Source: Candidatus Cloacimonadaceae bacterium | GTDB lineage: Bacteria; Cloacimonadota; Cloacimonadia; Cloacimonadales; Cloacimonadaceae | NCBI GenBank assembly: GCA_030693415.1 | Contig: JAUYAR010000143.1 | Span: 1 to 58,654, forward strand | Direction of reading: 5' to 3' | Length of the DNA stretch: 58,654 nt | Shown here: in pieces, positions 23,692-34,627 of the stretch | How positions within the stretch are numbered: the first letter of the stretch is position 1 | Layout of the letters: the number at the start of each line of letters is the position of its first letter | Notes under the pieces: generated by a model | What the model was told of the DNA's origin: nothing | Databases searched by the model: none | The model's input: the letters and a program-made list of their open reading frames with translations, nothing else | Program-made: the position numbers and the translations under genes

Positions 23692-26586
23692 ATGAAAACG
23701 ATGCTGAGACCGGCACTATTTTGCCTGATGATATTACTGAGTGCAGGCATCCTGCAAGCGCGGGATCGCCATGCACTGAAACCGCATTTCCGGATGCGCA
23801 GCCATGAAACCGCGAGGGCGGATTCCGCCACCGGATTTGACGTCATCAAATATGAAATCACGCTCACGATCAACGACATCAGCAGGTTTATCTCCGGAAA
23901 TGTACTCACCACCGTGCTGGCGGAGGAAAATCTCACTGCTCTGCAATATAACCTGCACAACCTGAACGTGAGCGCCATCCTCGTCAATGACGCTCCGGCA
24001 ACCTTTACTCACACCGGCGGGCTCATCAATATCGCGCTCAATATCCCAGTGGGACAGACCTTCACGACCCAAGTTTTCTATTCCGGCTATCCGCAGCTAT
24101 CTCCAAATCTCTATCAGATCGGCATGATCTTTTCCACGAATAGCGTGTTCACGATCAGCGATCCCGACGCCGGACGCTATTGGTGGCCTTGCTATGACTA
24201 CCCTTGGGACAAAGCGATTGTGGATCTGCATATCACCATGCGCAGCGATTGGAAAGTGGCGGCAAACGGCATCAGAAGCGGCATCGTCAACAACGGAGAC
24301 GGCTCTTCAACCACTCACTGGATCGGTTCCCATCCGATGACCACCTATCTGGTTTGCATCACTGCAGGTCCCTATGTCGAGATTCTTCAAAGCGCCGGAG
24401 GCATCCCTATTCACAATTTTGTGTTGCCGAACCAATACAACAACGCCCTCGTGGATTTTGCCAATCAACCCGCCATGATCAACTATTTCTCGTCGGTCTT
24501 CGGTGCCTATCCCTTTGAAAAATATGGCAATGCCGTAGTCAGTATGAGCACCTACGGCGCGATGGAACATCAGACGATGACCACGCTCGGAAACTTCATC
24601 ATCACCGGAACCGGCGCTTATGAACTGATCATTGCCCACGAGCTTGCGCATCAATGGTATGGCAATTGCGTTTCCTTCCTCACTTTCAAGGACGTCTGGC
24701 TCTCAGAGGGCTTTGCCACTTATTCCGAACACCTTTGGGTGGATAAAACCCAGGGCTGGCAAGCATCTGCAAACTATGTGGGCAGCAGCTATCACCAATA
24801 TTACCTGAACTGGGAAGCCGGAGCCGGAGCGCAAACCATATATAATCCAAGCTTCTACGACTATTTTTCGCCGCCATCTTATGAGAAAGCCGCCTCCGTC
24901 TTGCACATGCTGCGTCTCAAGATCGGAGAGGCGAACTTTTTTCAACTGCTTCAGCAGTGGGTGAGCACCTATCACAATGGAAACGCAATAACTTCAGAGC
25001 TACAGACGATGGCGGAACAGATCAGCGGGATGGACCTGCACCAGTTTTTCCTCCAATGGATTTATAGTCCCGGCGTCCCTTCGCTGGAATATTCCCTCTG
25101 GCAGAACCCTTTGTCCAATTCCCCCACCAAGATCATGGCAAAGACGACTTCGCCGACATCCACGCAGTTTCACCTCGAAGTTCCTTTCCGGATCAGCTAC
25201 AACGCTGGTTCGGATTCTCTATACGTGATGGCAACTCCTTCCGGTCATGCAGGTTATTATCCCCACGTGTTTGATCCGGATGCGATCACGATCACTCCCA
25301 ATCACAACAACTGGACCCTGCTGCGCCTGATAAATCAACAGAAACCCGTCCTCACCGAATGCCTGCCTTCAAACGCTGCTGTGTTGATCTCCTGGCAGAG
25401 CTTTTTGGGCGATCCGTCCCTTTCATACAACATCTTTCGCCGTCCAGGCACAGCGGGGGCATGGGTCTTGCTCAATCCCGCTCCCCTCAACGCTTTGAGC
25501 TATACGGACAGCAGCGCGCAAAACGGAACCGCTTATCAGTATGCGGTTTCCGCCATCGACGCGCAAGGATATTTTACTGCAAAGTCCACCCCCATGAATG
25601 CCACTCCGGTCGCGTTCACTTTTGCCAATTCACTCCTGGTTGTGGATGAAACCCGCGACGGCAACGGCGCAAACATCAATCCCAACGACCAAATGGTGGA
25701 CGCTTTCTATACCGCGGCACTGACTCCTCTGGTTTTTGACGAATGGGACTGCGCCACTCAAGGGTTGCCGCCATTGGACATACTTGGCACATATAGAGTT
25801 GTGCTCTGGCACGCGGATGATTTTTCCCAGAATCTGCTCATCGATCATCAAAACACCCTGGGTGGATATATCCTCGGCGGCGGCAGAGTGCTGCTTTCCG
25901 GATGGAAAACTGCCTCCGTGCTGAGTGATAGCTTCATTTCCCGTTTCACCGGAGGAGCGCAATTGATCTATGACAATTCCGCATCTCTGATCAGCGCAAG
26001 ATCGGATATTTATGCCGATCTGGAAGTCGATCCACTCAAAACCGCCGCTTCCTGGAACGGTATGCTGCCCCAGATCTACACATTTGCCAATGTCCAAAAC
26101 CCGCTCTACACCGCGACCATGTCCGCAACGGCTGCCGGCAACGGACAGATCGCCGCTTTCAGATATGACATCCAACCCTCGGGCGGGCGCTTGGTCATGT
26201 TTGGCTTTCCGCTATATTTCATGCAGGCGGATGGAGTGCGAGCCCTTTTGCAAAGCATCATTCCCCATCTCGATCCCGCTTTGCCGAATGACGATAATTT
26301 CATTCCCGCTTTATCCGCGAGCCTATGCGTCTTTCCCAATCCCTTCAATCCGAGCACTTCGATCAATTTCTCGCTTTCCCGCTCCGCTTTTGTGGTAATG
26401 GAACTTTTCAACATCAGGGGGCAACGCGTGCGCAAACTGATCGATTCACAAGTAAATACCGGTTCGCATCGGATTCTATTCGACGGCAAAGACGAAGGAG
26501 GAAGAGACCTATCCACAGGTATCTATCTACTGCGCTTGAAATACGATAAACACCTGCTGACAAGGAAGATAAGCCTGATCAAATAG
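23692..26586 (+). CDS. Secreted M1-family aminopeptidase with sorting domain
   Basis: A 964-residue zinc metallopeptidase. Signal peptide (MKTMLRPALFCLMILLSAGILQA), then an M1 N-terminal beta domain (about 35-220). The catalytic part has YGAMEHQ (GAMEN-like) near residue 288, HELAHQWYGN near 315 and the third ligand Glu in WLSEGFATYSEH. A fibronectin-like and a flavodoxin/GATase-like region follow, and the end (about 880-964) is a sorting domain with FPNPFNPSTSINFSL. It should release amino acids from peptides outside the cell, fitting an amino-acid fermenter. ATG 23692 is chosen over TTG 23686 because AAAGGAGA gives a better spacing. Confidence 0.93.
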   Translation: MKTMLRPALFCLMILLSAGILQARDRHALKPHFRMRSHETARADSATGFDVIKYEITLTINDISRFISGNVLTTVLAEENLTALQYNLHNLNVSAILVNDAPATFTHTGGLINIALNIPVGQTFTTQVFYSGYPQLSPNLYQIGMIFSTNSVFTISDPDAGRYWWPCYDYPWDKAIVDLHITMRSDWKVAANGIRSGIVNNGDGSSTTHWIGSHPMTTYLVCITAGPYVEILQSAGGIPIHNFVLPNQYNNALVDFANQPAMINYFSSVFGAYPFEKYGNAVVSMSTYGAMEHQTMTTLGNFIITGTGAYELIIAHELAHQWYGNCVSFLTFKDVWLSEGFATYSEHLWVDKTQGWQASANYVGSSYHQYYLNWEAGAGAQTIYNPSFYDYFSPPSYEKAASVLHMLRLKIGEANFFQLLQQWVSTYHNGNAITSELQTMAEQISGMDLHQFFLQWIYSPGVPSLEYSLWQNPLSNSPTKIMAKTTSPTSTQFHLEVPFRISYNAGSDSLYVMATPSGHAGYYPHVFDPDAITITPNHNNWTLLRLINQQKPVLTECLPSNAAVLISWQSFLGDPSLSYNIFRRPGTAGAWVLLNPAPLNALSYTDSSAQNGTAYQYAVSAIDAQGYFTAKSTPMNATPVAFTFANSLLVVDETRDGNGANINPNDQMVDAFYTAALTPLVFDEWDCATQGLPPLDILGTYRVVLWHADDFSQNLLIDHQNTLGGYILGGGRVLLSGWKTASVLSDSFISRFTGGAQLIYDNSASLISARSDIYADLEVDPLKTAASWNGMLPQIYTFANVQNPLYTATMSATAAGNGQIAAFRYDIQPSGGRLVMFGFPLYFMQADGVRALLQSIIPHLDPALPNDDNFIPALSASLCVFPNPFNPSTSINFSLSRSAFVVMELFNIRGQRVRKLIDSQVNTGSHRILFDGKDEGGRDLSTGIYLLRLKYDKHLLTRKISLIK

Positions 26587-26939
26587 TACTGCACAAAAAC
26601 TGTCCCGTCCGTAGGACTGAATATGGAATTACCGACGTCCCCGTCGGTTCATGCGCGTCAGCCCCATCATTGACGATACAAGATAGCGCGCGCTGTAACC
26701 GACGGGGACGTCGGTAATTCCATATTCCGTTCCATCGACAAATATCTCTCATTTCTCTGTTTTTGCTCTGCTTTACTCTGTGTTTATATCATCTCCTTCC
26801 CGTCTATTTTTCAATTACTTAGGCACTACTTTGCGAAACTTGGGCTATAAAAAACAAAGATCACTTGTCGAACAAAGGAAAAACCCAGCCACCTAAGTGA
26901 CTGGGTCATTTGTTGTTTATCGAAGGAGTTATGAGGATC
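26587..26939. repeat. Convergent intergenic region with inverted hairpin pair
   Basis: Two copies of the ACCGACG/CGTCGGT hairpin (26631-26648 direct and 26698-26715 inverted) face each other, each flanked by ATATGGAATT. A CACAGAG-type repeat fragment (minus orientation) lies at about 26743-26786. A leftward terminator lies near 26879-26906. No gene is seen. Confidence 0.75.
26879..26906 (-). terminator. Probable terminator of the leftward secreted-protein gene
   Basis: On the minus strand ACCCAGTCAC-TTAG-GTGGCTGGGT, a 10-bp stem with one mismatch, is followed by TTTTTCC. It lies 34 bases past the stop of the gene ending at 26940. Confidence 0.75.
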
Positions 26940-29900
26940 CTATTTCATCAGAACCGCTTTGCGGGTGAAGCTGAATGTACCGGCAGTCATCCGGACGAAA
27001 TACACTCCGGTAGCGCATTCTCTGCCACTGTTATCACAGCCGTTCCAGTAAACTTGGTAGTTACCAATATTTTTACTCCCTTCATTGTAGGTTCGGATAA
27101 TCTGCCCACGCGCATTATAGATCACCAAGCTAACCGTTGAAGCCTTATCCAAGCTATAGCTGATATAGGCATTGGGATTAAATGGATTGGGATAAATACT
27201 CTTCAACTCCGTGATCATCGGTACTGGCGGCGCGCCCGGGTTATTCCCGTTGGTGAAGTCAATTGAAATAGGTCCATGGAAAGCGATGGTTCCATCCAAA
27301 TCCAAGATCTGCAACCAGTAGTAATAGGTACTGGGCTCAAATACTTCTGAATCCGTGTATTGATATACCTGTACTTGCGAAGTATTAGTGGCCTGGATAA
27401 ACACATTAAGCTGCAATGCGGTTTCCAATACCGGCTCGCTGCCACGGAAGATATTGTATCCCAAAGCATTTGTTTCAGATTGGGTTACCCACATCAAACG
27501 CACAAATCCGGTGGCACTGATAGCAGCGGTGAAAGATGACAGCTCCACAGGCAAGGTACCTCCATCTTCCAACCCGATCGTAAATTCAGCTTTCCCGCTT
27601 AATGAAGTTATCAGAGCAGTGATTGTGCGGGAGCCGAATGAAACAGTTCCGAGTTTTGTGATGCCTTGATAGACTGCGGGAGTTTGACCTGTCCAGTTAA
27701 AATTATTATCGTCAAGGGCTGTCCAAGTAAATGTAGCATGCAGGTTTGATAACAATCCCCCTGTTATAGGCCACTGCCTGTTTATCCTGTCAGGCATTAG
27801 TACAGCTTCGGTTTCCGTAGCAGCCAAGCTCGCAACAATCCCCGTGCCGGGGAAACTGAGATTTGGCGCACCGGTAAATGATAAGGAATAACCGTTCAAA
27901 TTCAGGCTGCCACTGGCTACTGTCAAGCTCCCAACCGTCACATTATTGGGAAGGCTTACTCCCCCACCAGAGTTTATGGTTAAAGTATTCATAACAGCGG
28001 GTAATGTGATATTGCCACCGGTTGAAACCGTAACGTCCGATGTAGCACCGCCGGTTAGCCCACCCGCACCTGCAACTGTACCGGCAATGGTGAGCGTATT
28101 TCCGTTTCCAATAGTATAATTGCCGGTCAAATTAAGCGTGCCGTTTACGGTGACGCTGGATGCCACCGGAGTAGTGACATTGACTCTCAGATGATCCAGG
28201 GAGCAGTTATTCCCGTAAGCGCTGGTAAACAGAAAAGCAATATAAAGGGTCGCCTGATTTTCCGCTCCGGCGGGGAAGAAACAAGTATTTGTCACCCACG
28301 CATTGGTAGCGCTATATCTGAAATACGCAAATGAATCGTTCCAGACAGTACCGTCTGTGGACCATTGAACCGTGACGTTGTCGGCGTTCGTATAGCCGTT
28401 ATCCATATACCAAGCGAACACAACCCCGATGTTCATTCTTCCGACAGTTGATAGTGCCGTAGTCCTCTTTAGCCTGATCCGGTCTCCAGATTCGCAATCA
28501 AAAGAGTTAAACCGGACAAAATGAGTTCCTTCGTTGGGATTGACCGTGGGATTGAGGCCTGTGGTAACAAAAGTTATAGTGGGAACAACACCAGTGGGAT
28601 TATTAACTATTTCTACTGCCCAATCTGCCGGTATCGTAGCTGCATTGAAGCCTTGAGTATATGAGGTTGATTCTGATCCTCCCGTTGGAGTAAGGCTTTG
28701 AGTCAGTCCACCGGTATTTGTGGTTAAATTATTTATCGCGGAAGAGGCTGCAGGTACTTCAATTCTGGTAGCTATTGGCGAACCGCCGGTATATAACAGA
28801 TTAACCGTCCCGCCGAGTATAGGTGCATGAGTTAAACTACCGGTTGACCGTGAAATGGTTGTTCCTGATGCCATGGTTAAAAAAGCGCCGTTGCTCAGGC
28901 TTCCCTGCGCCAGAGTTAATGTGCCGTTGACAGTAACCGCTCCGCTTAGGGCTATTTGGGCAGAATTATTAAGGGTCAGGTTATTTAGCCCTCCGGAAAC
29001 AGCGGGCAATGTCGTTGCCGGAGTTCCGTTAAAAATAATATTGGATGAAGTGCTGCCGGTTAAGGTTCCGGTTGCCACGCCAATCGTTGCGTTTATAGTA
29101 AGCGTGTTTGCGCCGATATTCAAGGTTCCGGAGGATAAATTAAGACCGGGAGTATATACCCAAGGTATGGTGATATCTCTGGTCATGTTCACAGTCCGGG
29201 GAGTGCAAACAACTAAAAAATAGGCAACGACGCCGTTTGGAGGGACTTCAAAAGAAGTGGAGTAGTTATTTAGTGCTGGAGCATACAATAATTGCATTCC
29301 TGAGGTTCCCAAGTTGAAGGTCGGAGGTTGATCAAAGCTGCCCGCAGCATAAGTTGTGTTGGCAGAGATTTGAACTACACCATAAGATGTTCCGCCGGTT
29401 CCGAAGGTAATCCGATTGGAATTTACAAATGTTCCGTAATACAAATTAACTCTTAGGCAGAGGATCTGATTGCTGCCTAAAAGGGTCACGGTAGAAGAGC
29501 TTGCCAAAACCAGTTGATTCAATGGGGCAGTTACTGTGCCATTATTTGTAAATGAACGTGCTACTGTTCCATTAAAATAGACTTGGGTAAAGGCACCGGT
29601 AGCAGTTAAGATACCGGTTTCACTATTTGTGAAGTTCCCGGCATCAAACAAAGATGTGGTGGTAGTTGAAGTTCCGGCAGTTAAAACAATGGTCCCATTA
29701 TTGGTAGCACCGCCTGTACCTACCGTAACCGATCTTGTGCTATTGATCGTTAAAGTAAATCCACTATTGACGGTTAAACTCAAGCATGTGCCAGCAGACG
29801 CCACTGCCATATTTGTATTAATGACCACATCATCAGCGGCAGTAGGGACACCGTTGGAGACCAATGGGCGCTTGTGCCCCAAGTAGTTCCCGTGCTTGTT

Positions 29901-30124
29901 TTGAGTACGCGGGTGCCATAGGTGGTGGCTGGATCCGCAGAAAAAGCCACATCTTCTGCATACGAGCCTTGAGGCTCAACAATATTATGAACCTGGGGAA
30001 AACCAATCTTTTGCAACTCTGCCGTTTGAGAACCGACAGCCTCTTTCCTTGCGTTAAGCTCCGCTTGGCCATAAACGATAACCATGCAAGCTATCAAGGC
30101 AAAAATCAAAACAACTTTCTTCAT
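26940..30124 (-). pseudogene. Secreted adhesin-like protein with sorting domain, split by a frameshift
   Basis: Two overlapping frames form one gene. The first begins at ATG 30124 behind AAAGGAG with a signal peptide (MKKVVLIFALIACMVIVYG) and reads on into TTWGTSAHWSP; the second continues with NGVPTAADDVVINTN and runs to 26940. The frame changes between about 29850 and 29863; one missing base there would restore a product of about 1060 residues. The body is rich in Ser, Thr and Asn repeats of autotransporter-like beta structure. Near the end come LPVELSSFTA and the sorting domain YPNPFNPNAYISYSL. It may be a sequencing error, a recent mutation or a switch; as written, the second part has no signal peptide. 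Confidence 0.85.
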
Positions 30125-30155
30125 AGTAAACTCCTTTAAAAAGTTTCATGATTCC

Positions 30156-30184
30156 TTATCTCAAGTTTAAGTAGCTTTTGTCAA
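30156..30184 (-). promoter_or_regulatory. Predicted sigma-70-type promoter
   Basis: On the minus strand TTGACA (30184-30179) and AGATAA (30161-30156) are separated by exactly 17 bases and lie about 32 bases before the ATG of the split secreted-protein gene. The -35 box matches the consensus fully and the -10 box in four positions. Confidence 0.55.
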
Positions 30185-30452
30185 CGGATATTTTCGTTTT
30201 TTAATCACTTTTTTGTGTGAGAATGTAGATAAATTTCAACAGCATTATGCCCACGCAACGATATTTGATGACCCCCACGTCCTGTAAAAGCACTATTGAC
30301 TTGGGTTATAGGGCTATTCTTGAATTGTATATATTCGTAATTTCACTGCCTCGAATGATGAGCAACGATGGCAGTCGAGGCGACTGCCTTTTACGATTTT
30401 ATGTCTCTTCGATGCGGAAACTGCATAACACCTTCTCAATGAATCCGTTTTC
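30185..30452. other. Intergenic region
   Basis: No gene is supported. The one clear structure is a perfect 8-bp hairpin GGCAGTCG-AGG-CGACTGCC at 30370-30388 with TTTT on its plus-strand 3' side. It lies downstream of the leftward lamin-tail gene and may act as its transcript end, although the T-run is on the wrong side for that strand. Confidence 0.45.
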
Positions 30453-32114
30453 TCAATCATAGATCACGGCGGTGAGTTGGCGGCGGAATATCTTGTTGCC
30501 GGAGACGGGCTTTGATTCCCAGAGGATGATGTAGAGCCCGCGGGGGGCAAATTTTCCGCGTTCGTTTTTGGCGTCCCAGAGGAAGGATCCCTCGCTGCCG
30601 ATGGAGGTGTTGTTTGCCAGCACTTTGATCAAAGCTCCATTTCGGTCATATACCTTGCAGGAGGCTTTGTTGGCGCTGTCGTCCAAGCGGTAGCTGATGG
30701 TGACATATTCTCCTCGTGAGGGTTTACAGGGGCTGCCAAAGACGTTTAATTTGCCTCTCATATCGGGATGTGAGGGAGCGGGTTCGCTGTTTTGCCTGCC
30801 TGGAGTGGCGCCTGAGGGATCAAAACTATAGCGCCAGGCGCTTTGGTTTTGCGGGTTTTGGTAGTGTTCAAGGGATTTTCCTTGTTGAGTAGAGACACCC
30901 ACGTAGCTCACGGAATCGATGATATGTTCATTTTCATCAAACAGATAGATGCTGTCGCCGGTATTATTGAGCGCCGCCCATCCGCTCACTTGGATCACTG
31001 AGGAGGATGGACAATCCGGATAGAAGGATAAAAGCTGGGCGGGGGCATTGCAGAGAACATAGTATCCGCTTTGCGGGGGCAGTGAAAAGGCAAGGCTGTT
31101 GTCGGCGGCGTCTTTGATCCGGTAGTTTTGCTTTGCAGAGCCGGTTAGCGGTAGATGGATTTCGATCCACTCCTGAAATCCGGTGGGCGGATGATACATA
31201 AACTCGCTGATATAGGGCGCCTCGAGTGCCTGTCCCTGCAGGTGGAGGGAGATGATGTTGTTTGCAGGGTTGGTATCTCCGGGAAGGTCGATTTCAGCTT
31301 CGATGAGATGGTTAACCCCTTCCGTGATTGGTAGATAAGTAAGCGTATAGATCGAATCCCCGGGTGGAATGTACCAGATGCAGTGGTTGGCGATGATGAT
31401 GCCGTCCAGCTTGACCGTCATATCCGGTAAATCTGCCGGCGGGATGATAGCTTGGTTTTTGACAAAGACTTCAAACTTCCAATCTCCATCCTCTTCCCAA
31501 ATCCGCGGATGGACAAGCGCGTAGTCCACATACACACGGTTTGACAGCCCCGGCGTGGGATTGACTTCGGCGATGAAATCCGCGAATGAATCATCCGTAT
31601 CCCATCCGCAACGGACGCGCGCCAGAGAATATCCGGCAGGCACGTCGGGCGCGAAACTGAGCCCGGGATTGCCACTGTCGTCGATCAAGCCATTGGTATT
31701 CGGTTCGTCGTAAAGTACTGTATCAGTATAATATCCGTCAGGAGAGACATAGCGGATGCCATCGGTTTCGGAGCCGCCGTTTTGGAAAACGAGACTGGTG
31801 TAAAACACCGCGTTGGGAACGTTTGCCTCCCCGATGAGGAGGTATCTTCCCGGGCGCAGCAGGAAATAGGGAAGCGTATAAACAAGGCTGTAAGTGCTTC
31901 CGCCGGAGAGGATTTGGGCGCCTTCAAGATAGGTATTTTCCGACCCCGCGTTATAGAGTTCGATCCATTCATAGCCGCTGTCCGCGCCCGCGGGATCATA
32001 GCAAACTTCGTTGATGACAACCCTTGCGGTGGCGGGCAAAATAAACAGCAAGCCCAAAACGCAGATCAGGAAAGCTTTTCCGCCCGAGCCAACTGCCGAT
32101 TGAAGCACCCGCAT
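30453..32114 (-). CDS. Secreted lamin-tail-domain protein with FlgD-like C-terminus
   Basis: A protein of 553 residues. A signal peptide (FLICVLGLLFILPATA) is followed by a lamin-tail domain (VVINEVCYDPAGADSGYEWIELYN, about 32-170), a CARDB-like part and a second lamin-tail segment (YISEFMYHPPTGFQEWIEIHL, about 295-420). The end has a FlgD/sorting-like fold (ISYRLDDSANKASCKVYDRNG) but a variant last strand, RRQLTAVIYD. AGGAG abuts ATG 32114, so the GTG two codons later (32108), with a six-base spacing, may be the true start. It follows glgP by 11 bases and is likely cotranscribed. Confidence 0.85.
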   Translation of the reverse strand: MRVLQSAVGSGGKAFLICVLGLLFILPATARVVINEVCYDPAGADSGYEWIELYNAGSENTYLEGAQILSGGSTYSLVYTLPYFLLRPGRYLLIGEANVPNAVFYTSLVFQNGGSETDGIRYVSPDGYYTDTVLYDEPNTNGLIDDSGNPGLSFAPDVPAGYSLARVRCGWDTDDSFADFIAEVNPTPGLSNRVYVDYALVHPRIWEEDGDWKFEVFVKNQAIIPPADLPDMTVKLDGIIIANHCIWYIPPGDSIYTLTYLPITEGVNHLIEAEIDLPGDTNPANNIISLHLQGQALEAPYISEFMYHPPTGFQEWIEIHLPLTGSAKQNYRIKDAADNSLAFSLPPQSGYYVLCNAPAQLLSFYPDCPSSSVIQVSGWAALNNTGDSIYLFDENEHIIDSVSYVGVSTQQGKSLEHYQNPQNQSAWRYSFDPSGATPGRQNSEPAPSHPDMRGKLNVFGSPCKPSRGEYVTISYRLDDSANKASCKVYDRNGALIKVLANNTSIGSEGSFLWDAKNERGKFAPRGLYIILWESKPVSGNKIFRRQLTAVIYD

Positions 32115-32125
32115 CTCCTAAAAGC

Positions 32126-34627
32126 TCAATGAAGATCCAGCAGCAAGGGTTTGATTTTCCAGATGTCTTCGGCATATTCACGGATTGCGCGGTCGCTGGA
32201 GAATTTGCCGATGCGGGCGATGTTGATGATCGCCTTTTTGATCCATTCATCGCGGTTTTGATAGAGTTCGTCCACGTGTTTGGAGGCTTTCAGATAGGAT
32301 TGAAAATCAGTAAGCATCAAGTAGGGATCACCACCTTCCAGCAGTGATTTGACGATCGGTAGGAAGATGCCTGGTTCGCGTGCGCAGAAAGTGTCGTCCG
32401 CAATGCTGTCGATCACGCGTTTGAGCTCCGGATCATTGCTATACCAGTCGTAAGGATCATAGCCTGAATGTTTTAGCTGGGTGACTTCATCGGCACTCAT
32501 GCCAAATATAAACATGTTTTCAGCTCCGATCTCCTCAGCCATCTCGACGTTTGCGCCATCGAGGGTGCCGATGGTCAGAGCACCGTTAAGGGCAAACTTC
32601 ATGTTTCCCGTTCCGGATGCTTCGTATCCGGCAGTGGAGATCTGTTCGGAAAGATCCGCCGCGGGGATGATCTTTTCCGCCAAAGAGACTGTGTAGTTTG
32701 GCAAAAAGACGACTTTCAGGCGATCGGCAACGTCCACGTCCTTATTCACGATCTCGCCGATGTTGTTGATCAGTTTGATCAGGCGTTTGGCGAGGAAATA
32801 TCCCGGTGCCGCTTTTCCGGCAAAGATCACGGTTCTCGGCACATAAAAAGCTTCCGGATTATCCTTGATCCGCCAATATCGTGCCAGAGTACCCAAGACG
32901 TTTAGTAGCTGGCGTTTATACTCGTGTAGCCGCTTGATCTGGACGTCGAAAATGCTGTCCGAGCGGACTCTGATGCCGGTTAAGCGGTAGATGTGTTTGC
33001 CGAGCGCACGCTTGTTGATGTCCTTGATTTCCTGAAAGGAAGTGCGGAAATCGGGATCATCGAGGTATTGTTCGATGCCGCGGATATATTCGAGATTGCG
33101 GATCCAACTATCTCCGATGTGTTCCGAGATCAGGCTTGCCAATTGGGGATTGCAGGTTCGTAGCCAGAGTCGCGGGGTGATGCCGTTGGTCTTGTTTTGA
33201 AACTTTTCGGGGTTCATTTCATAGAAATCCGGGAAAATGCGCTGTTTGATAATGGAAGTGTGCAGCTCCGCCACTCCGTTCACAGTATGGCTTCCGTGGA
33301 TGCAGAGCCTTGCCATGTGCAGGGATTTCTCGCGTTCTTCATCAATGATGGACATATTGCGCATTTTGATGATGTTTCCGGGATAGAGGCGCGTCACTTC
33401 TGCCAAAATGTGGTTGTTGATCTGATAGATCAGCATCAGATGGCGCGGGAGCAGGTCTTCAAAGAGGCTCACGCTCCATTTTTCCAGAGCTTCGGGGAGG
33501 ATAGTGTGATTGGTGTAGGAAAAACACTTGCGGGTAATGTCCCAGGCGGCTTCAAAGCCCAGGCGTTCCTCGTCGATGAGGATTCTGAGCATTTCCGGAA
33601 TAGCGATGGCGGGGTGCGTGTCGTTGAGCTGGATCGCCACTTTGTCCGGAAGGTCGGCAAAGCTGTCGTGATCCTGTTTCCAGCCCGCGAAGATATCTTG
33701 AAGCGTGGCGGAGACGAAGAAATATTCCTGCTTCAGGCGCAGGATCCTGCCCAGATGCATGTTGTCATTGGGATAGAGCACCTTGGAGATGTTTTCCGAG
33801 ATGTTCTTCTTTTCCACGGCGCGGACATAGTCCCCGCTGTTGAAATAGTCAAAGTCAAATTCATCCGTAGCCGTAGCCTGCCATAGGCGTAAGTTATTGA
33901 CATTGTCAACTTTGTAGCCGGGAACAGGAATGTCCCAAGCCACCGCCATCACGTCTTCGGTATCCACCCACCGATGCAAAATCCGTCCGTCGGATTGCTC
34001 ATCAGAGAGAACCTTTCCGCCAAAGCGCACACGATAGGTGATTTCCGGGCGCTGGATTTCCCAGGGGCAACCTTTTTTGAGCCAGTGATCGGGCTCCTCC
34101 ACTTGATACCCTTGCACAATCTCCTGTTTGAAGATGCCAAATTCGTAGCGGATGCCATAACCGTAGGCGGGATATGCCTGCGTGGCAAGCGAATCCATGA
34201 AACAAGCCGCCAGGCGTCCGAGACCGCCATTTCCGAGTCCCATGTCCGGTTCTTGTTCTGCGATGTCCTCAAGCGCGTAGCCCATCTCGCGCAGCATGTC
34301 ATAAGCACCGTTATAGAGATCAAGATTGATCAGGGTATTGCCCAAAAGCCTGCCGATAAGAAACTCCATTGAGAGGTAATAGACTTTTTTGACGTCCTGC
34401 TTGCGATATTCATATTGGGTGCGCAGCCAGCGTTCGATCAAGCGGTCGCGCAGGCTCAGGGACAGAGCATAATATATATCCCAAGTCTTGACGTTGGTGG
34501 TGTCCTTGACCAACGAATATTCCAGATGACTGAGAAACAGGGACTTTATATCATTTCCACCTTGCACCGCTTTGTCGGTGAAGAAGATGGACTGGAAGTC
34601 ATTTTTCGGTATATAACCTTCTTTCAT
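32126..34627 (-). CDS. glgP: Glycogen/alpha-glucan phosphorylase
   Basis: An 833-residue cytoplasmic enzyme that releases glucose-1-phosphate from storage glucan. The pyridoxal-phosphate site EASGTGNMKFALNG (Lys near residue 675) and GTLDGANVEM are intact, as are the N-terminal YYLSMEFLIGRLLGN and the GLGNGGLGRLAACFMDS segments. The length is that of the classical GT35 family. ATG 34627 is preferred over TTG 34630 because AGAGGA lies upstream at normal spacing. No other glycogen genes are in view. Confidence 0.97.
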   Translation of the reverse strand: MKEGYIPKNDFQSIFFTDKAVQGGNDIKSLFLSHLEYSLVKDTTNVKTWDIYYALSLSLRDRLIERWLRTQYEYRKQDVKKVYYLSMEFLIGRLLGNTLINLDLYNGAYDMLREMGYALEDIAEQEPDMGLGNGGLGRLAACFMDSLATQAYPAYGYGIRYEFGIFKQEIVQGYQVEEPDHWLKKGCPWEIQRPEITYRVRFGGKVLSDEQSDGRILHRWVDTEDVMAVAWDIPVPGYKVDNVNNLRLWQATATDEFDFDYFNSGDYVRAVEKKNISENISKVLYPNDNMHLGRILRLKQEYFFVSATLQDIFAGWKQDHDSFADLPDKVAIQLNDTHPAIAIPEMLRILIDEERLGFEAAWDITRKCFSYTNHTILPEALEKWSVSLFEDLLPRHLMLIYQINNHILAEVTRLYPGNIIKMRNMSIIDEEREKSLHMARLCIHGSHTVNGVAELHTSIIKQRIFPDFYEMNPEKFQNKTNGITPRLWLRTCNPQLASLISEHIGDSWIRNLEYIRGIEQYLDDPDFRTSFQEIKDINKRALGKHIYRLTGIRVRSDSIFDVQIKRLHEYKRQLLNVLGTLARYWRIKDNPEAFYVPRTVIFAGKAAPGYFLAKRLIKLINNIGEIVNKDVDVADRLKVVFLPNYTVSLAEKIIPAADLSEQISTAGYEASGTGNMKFALNGALTIGTLDGANVEMAEEIGAENMFIFGMSADEVTQLKHSGYDPYDWYSNDPELKRVIDSIADDTFCAREPGIFLPIVKSLLEGGDPYLMLTDFQSYLKASKHVDELYQNRDEWIKKAIINIARIGKFSSDRAIREYAEDIWKIKPLLLDLH

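Noticed and set aside
30370-30388. Hairpin as a terminator for the plus strand
   Set aside because: The stem is perfect and followed by TTTT, but no plus-strand gene lies upstream. It is mentioned only as part of the intergenic region.
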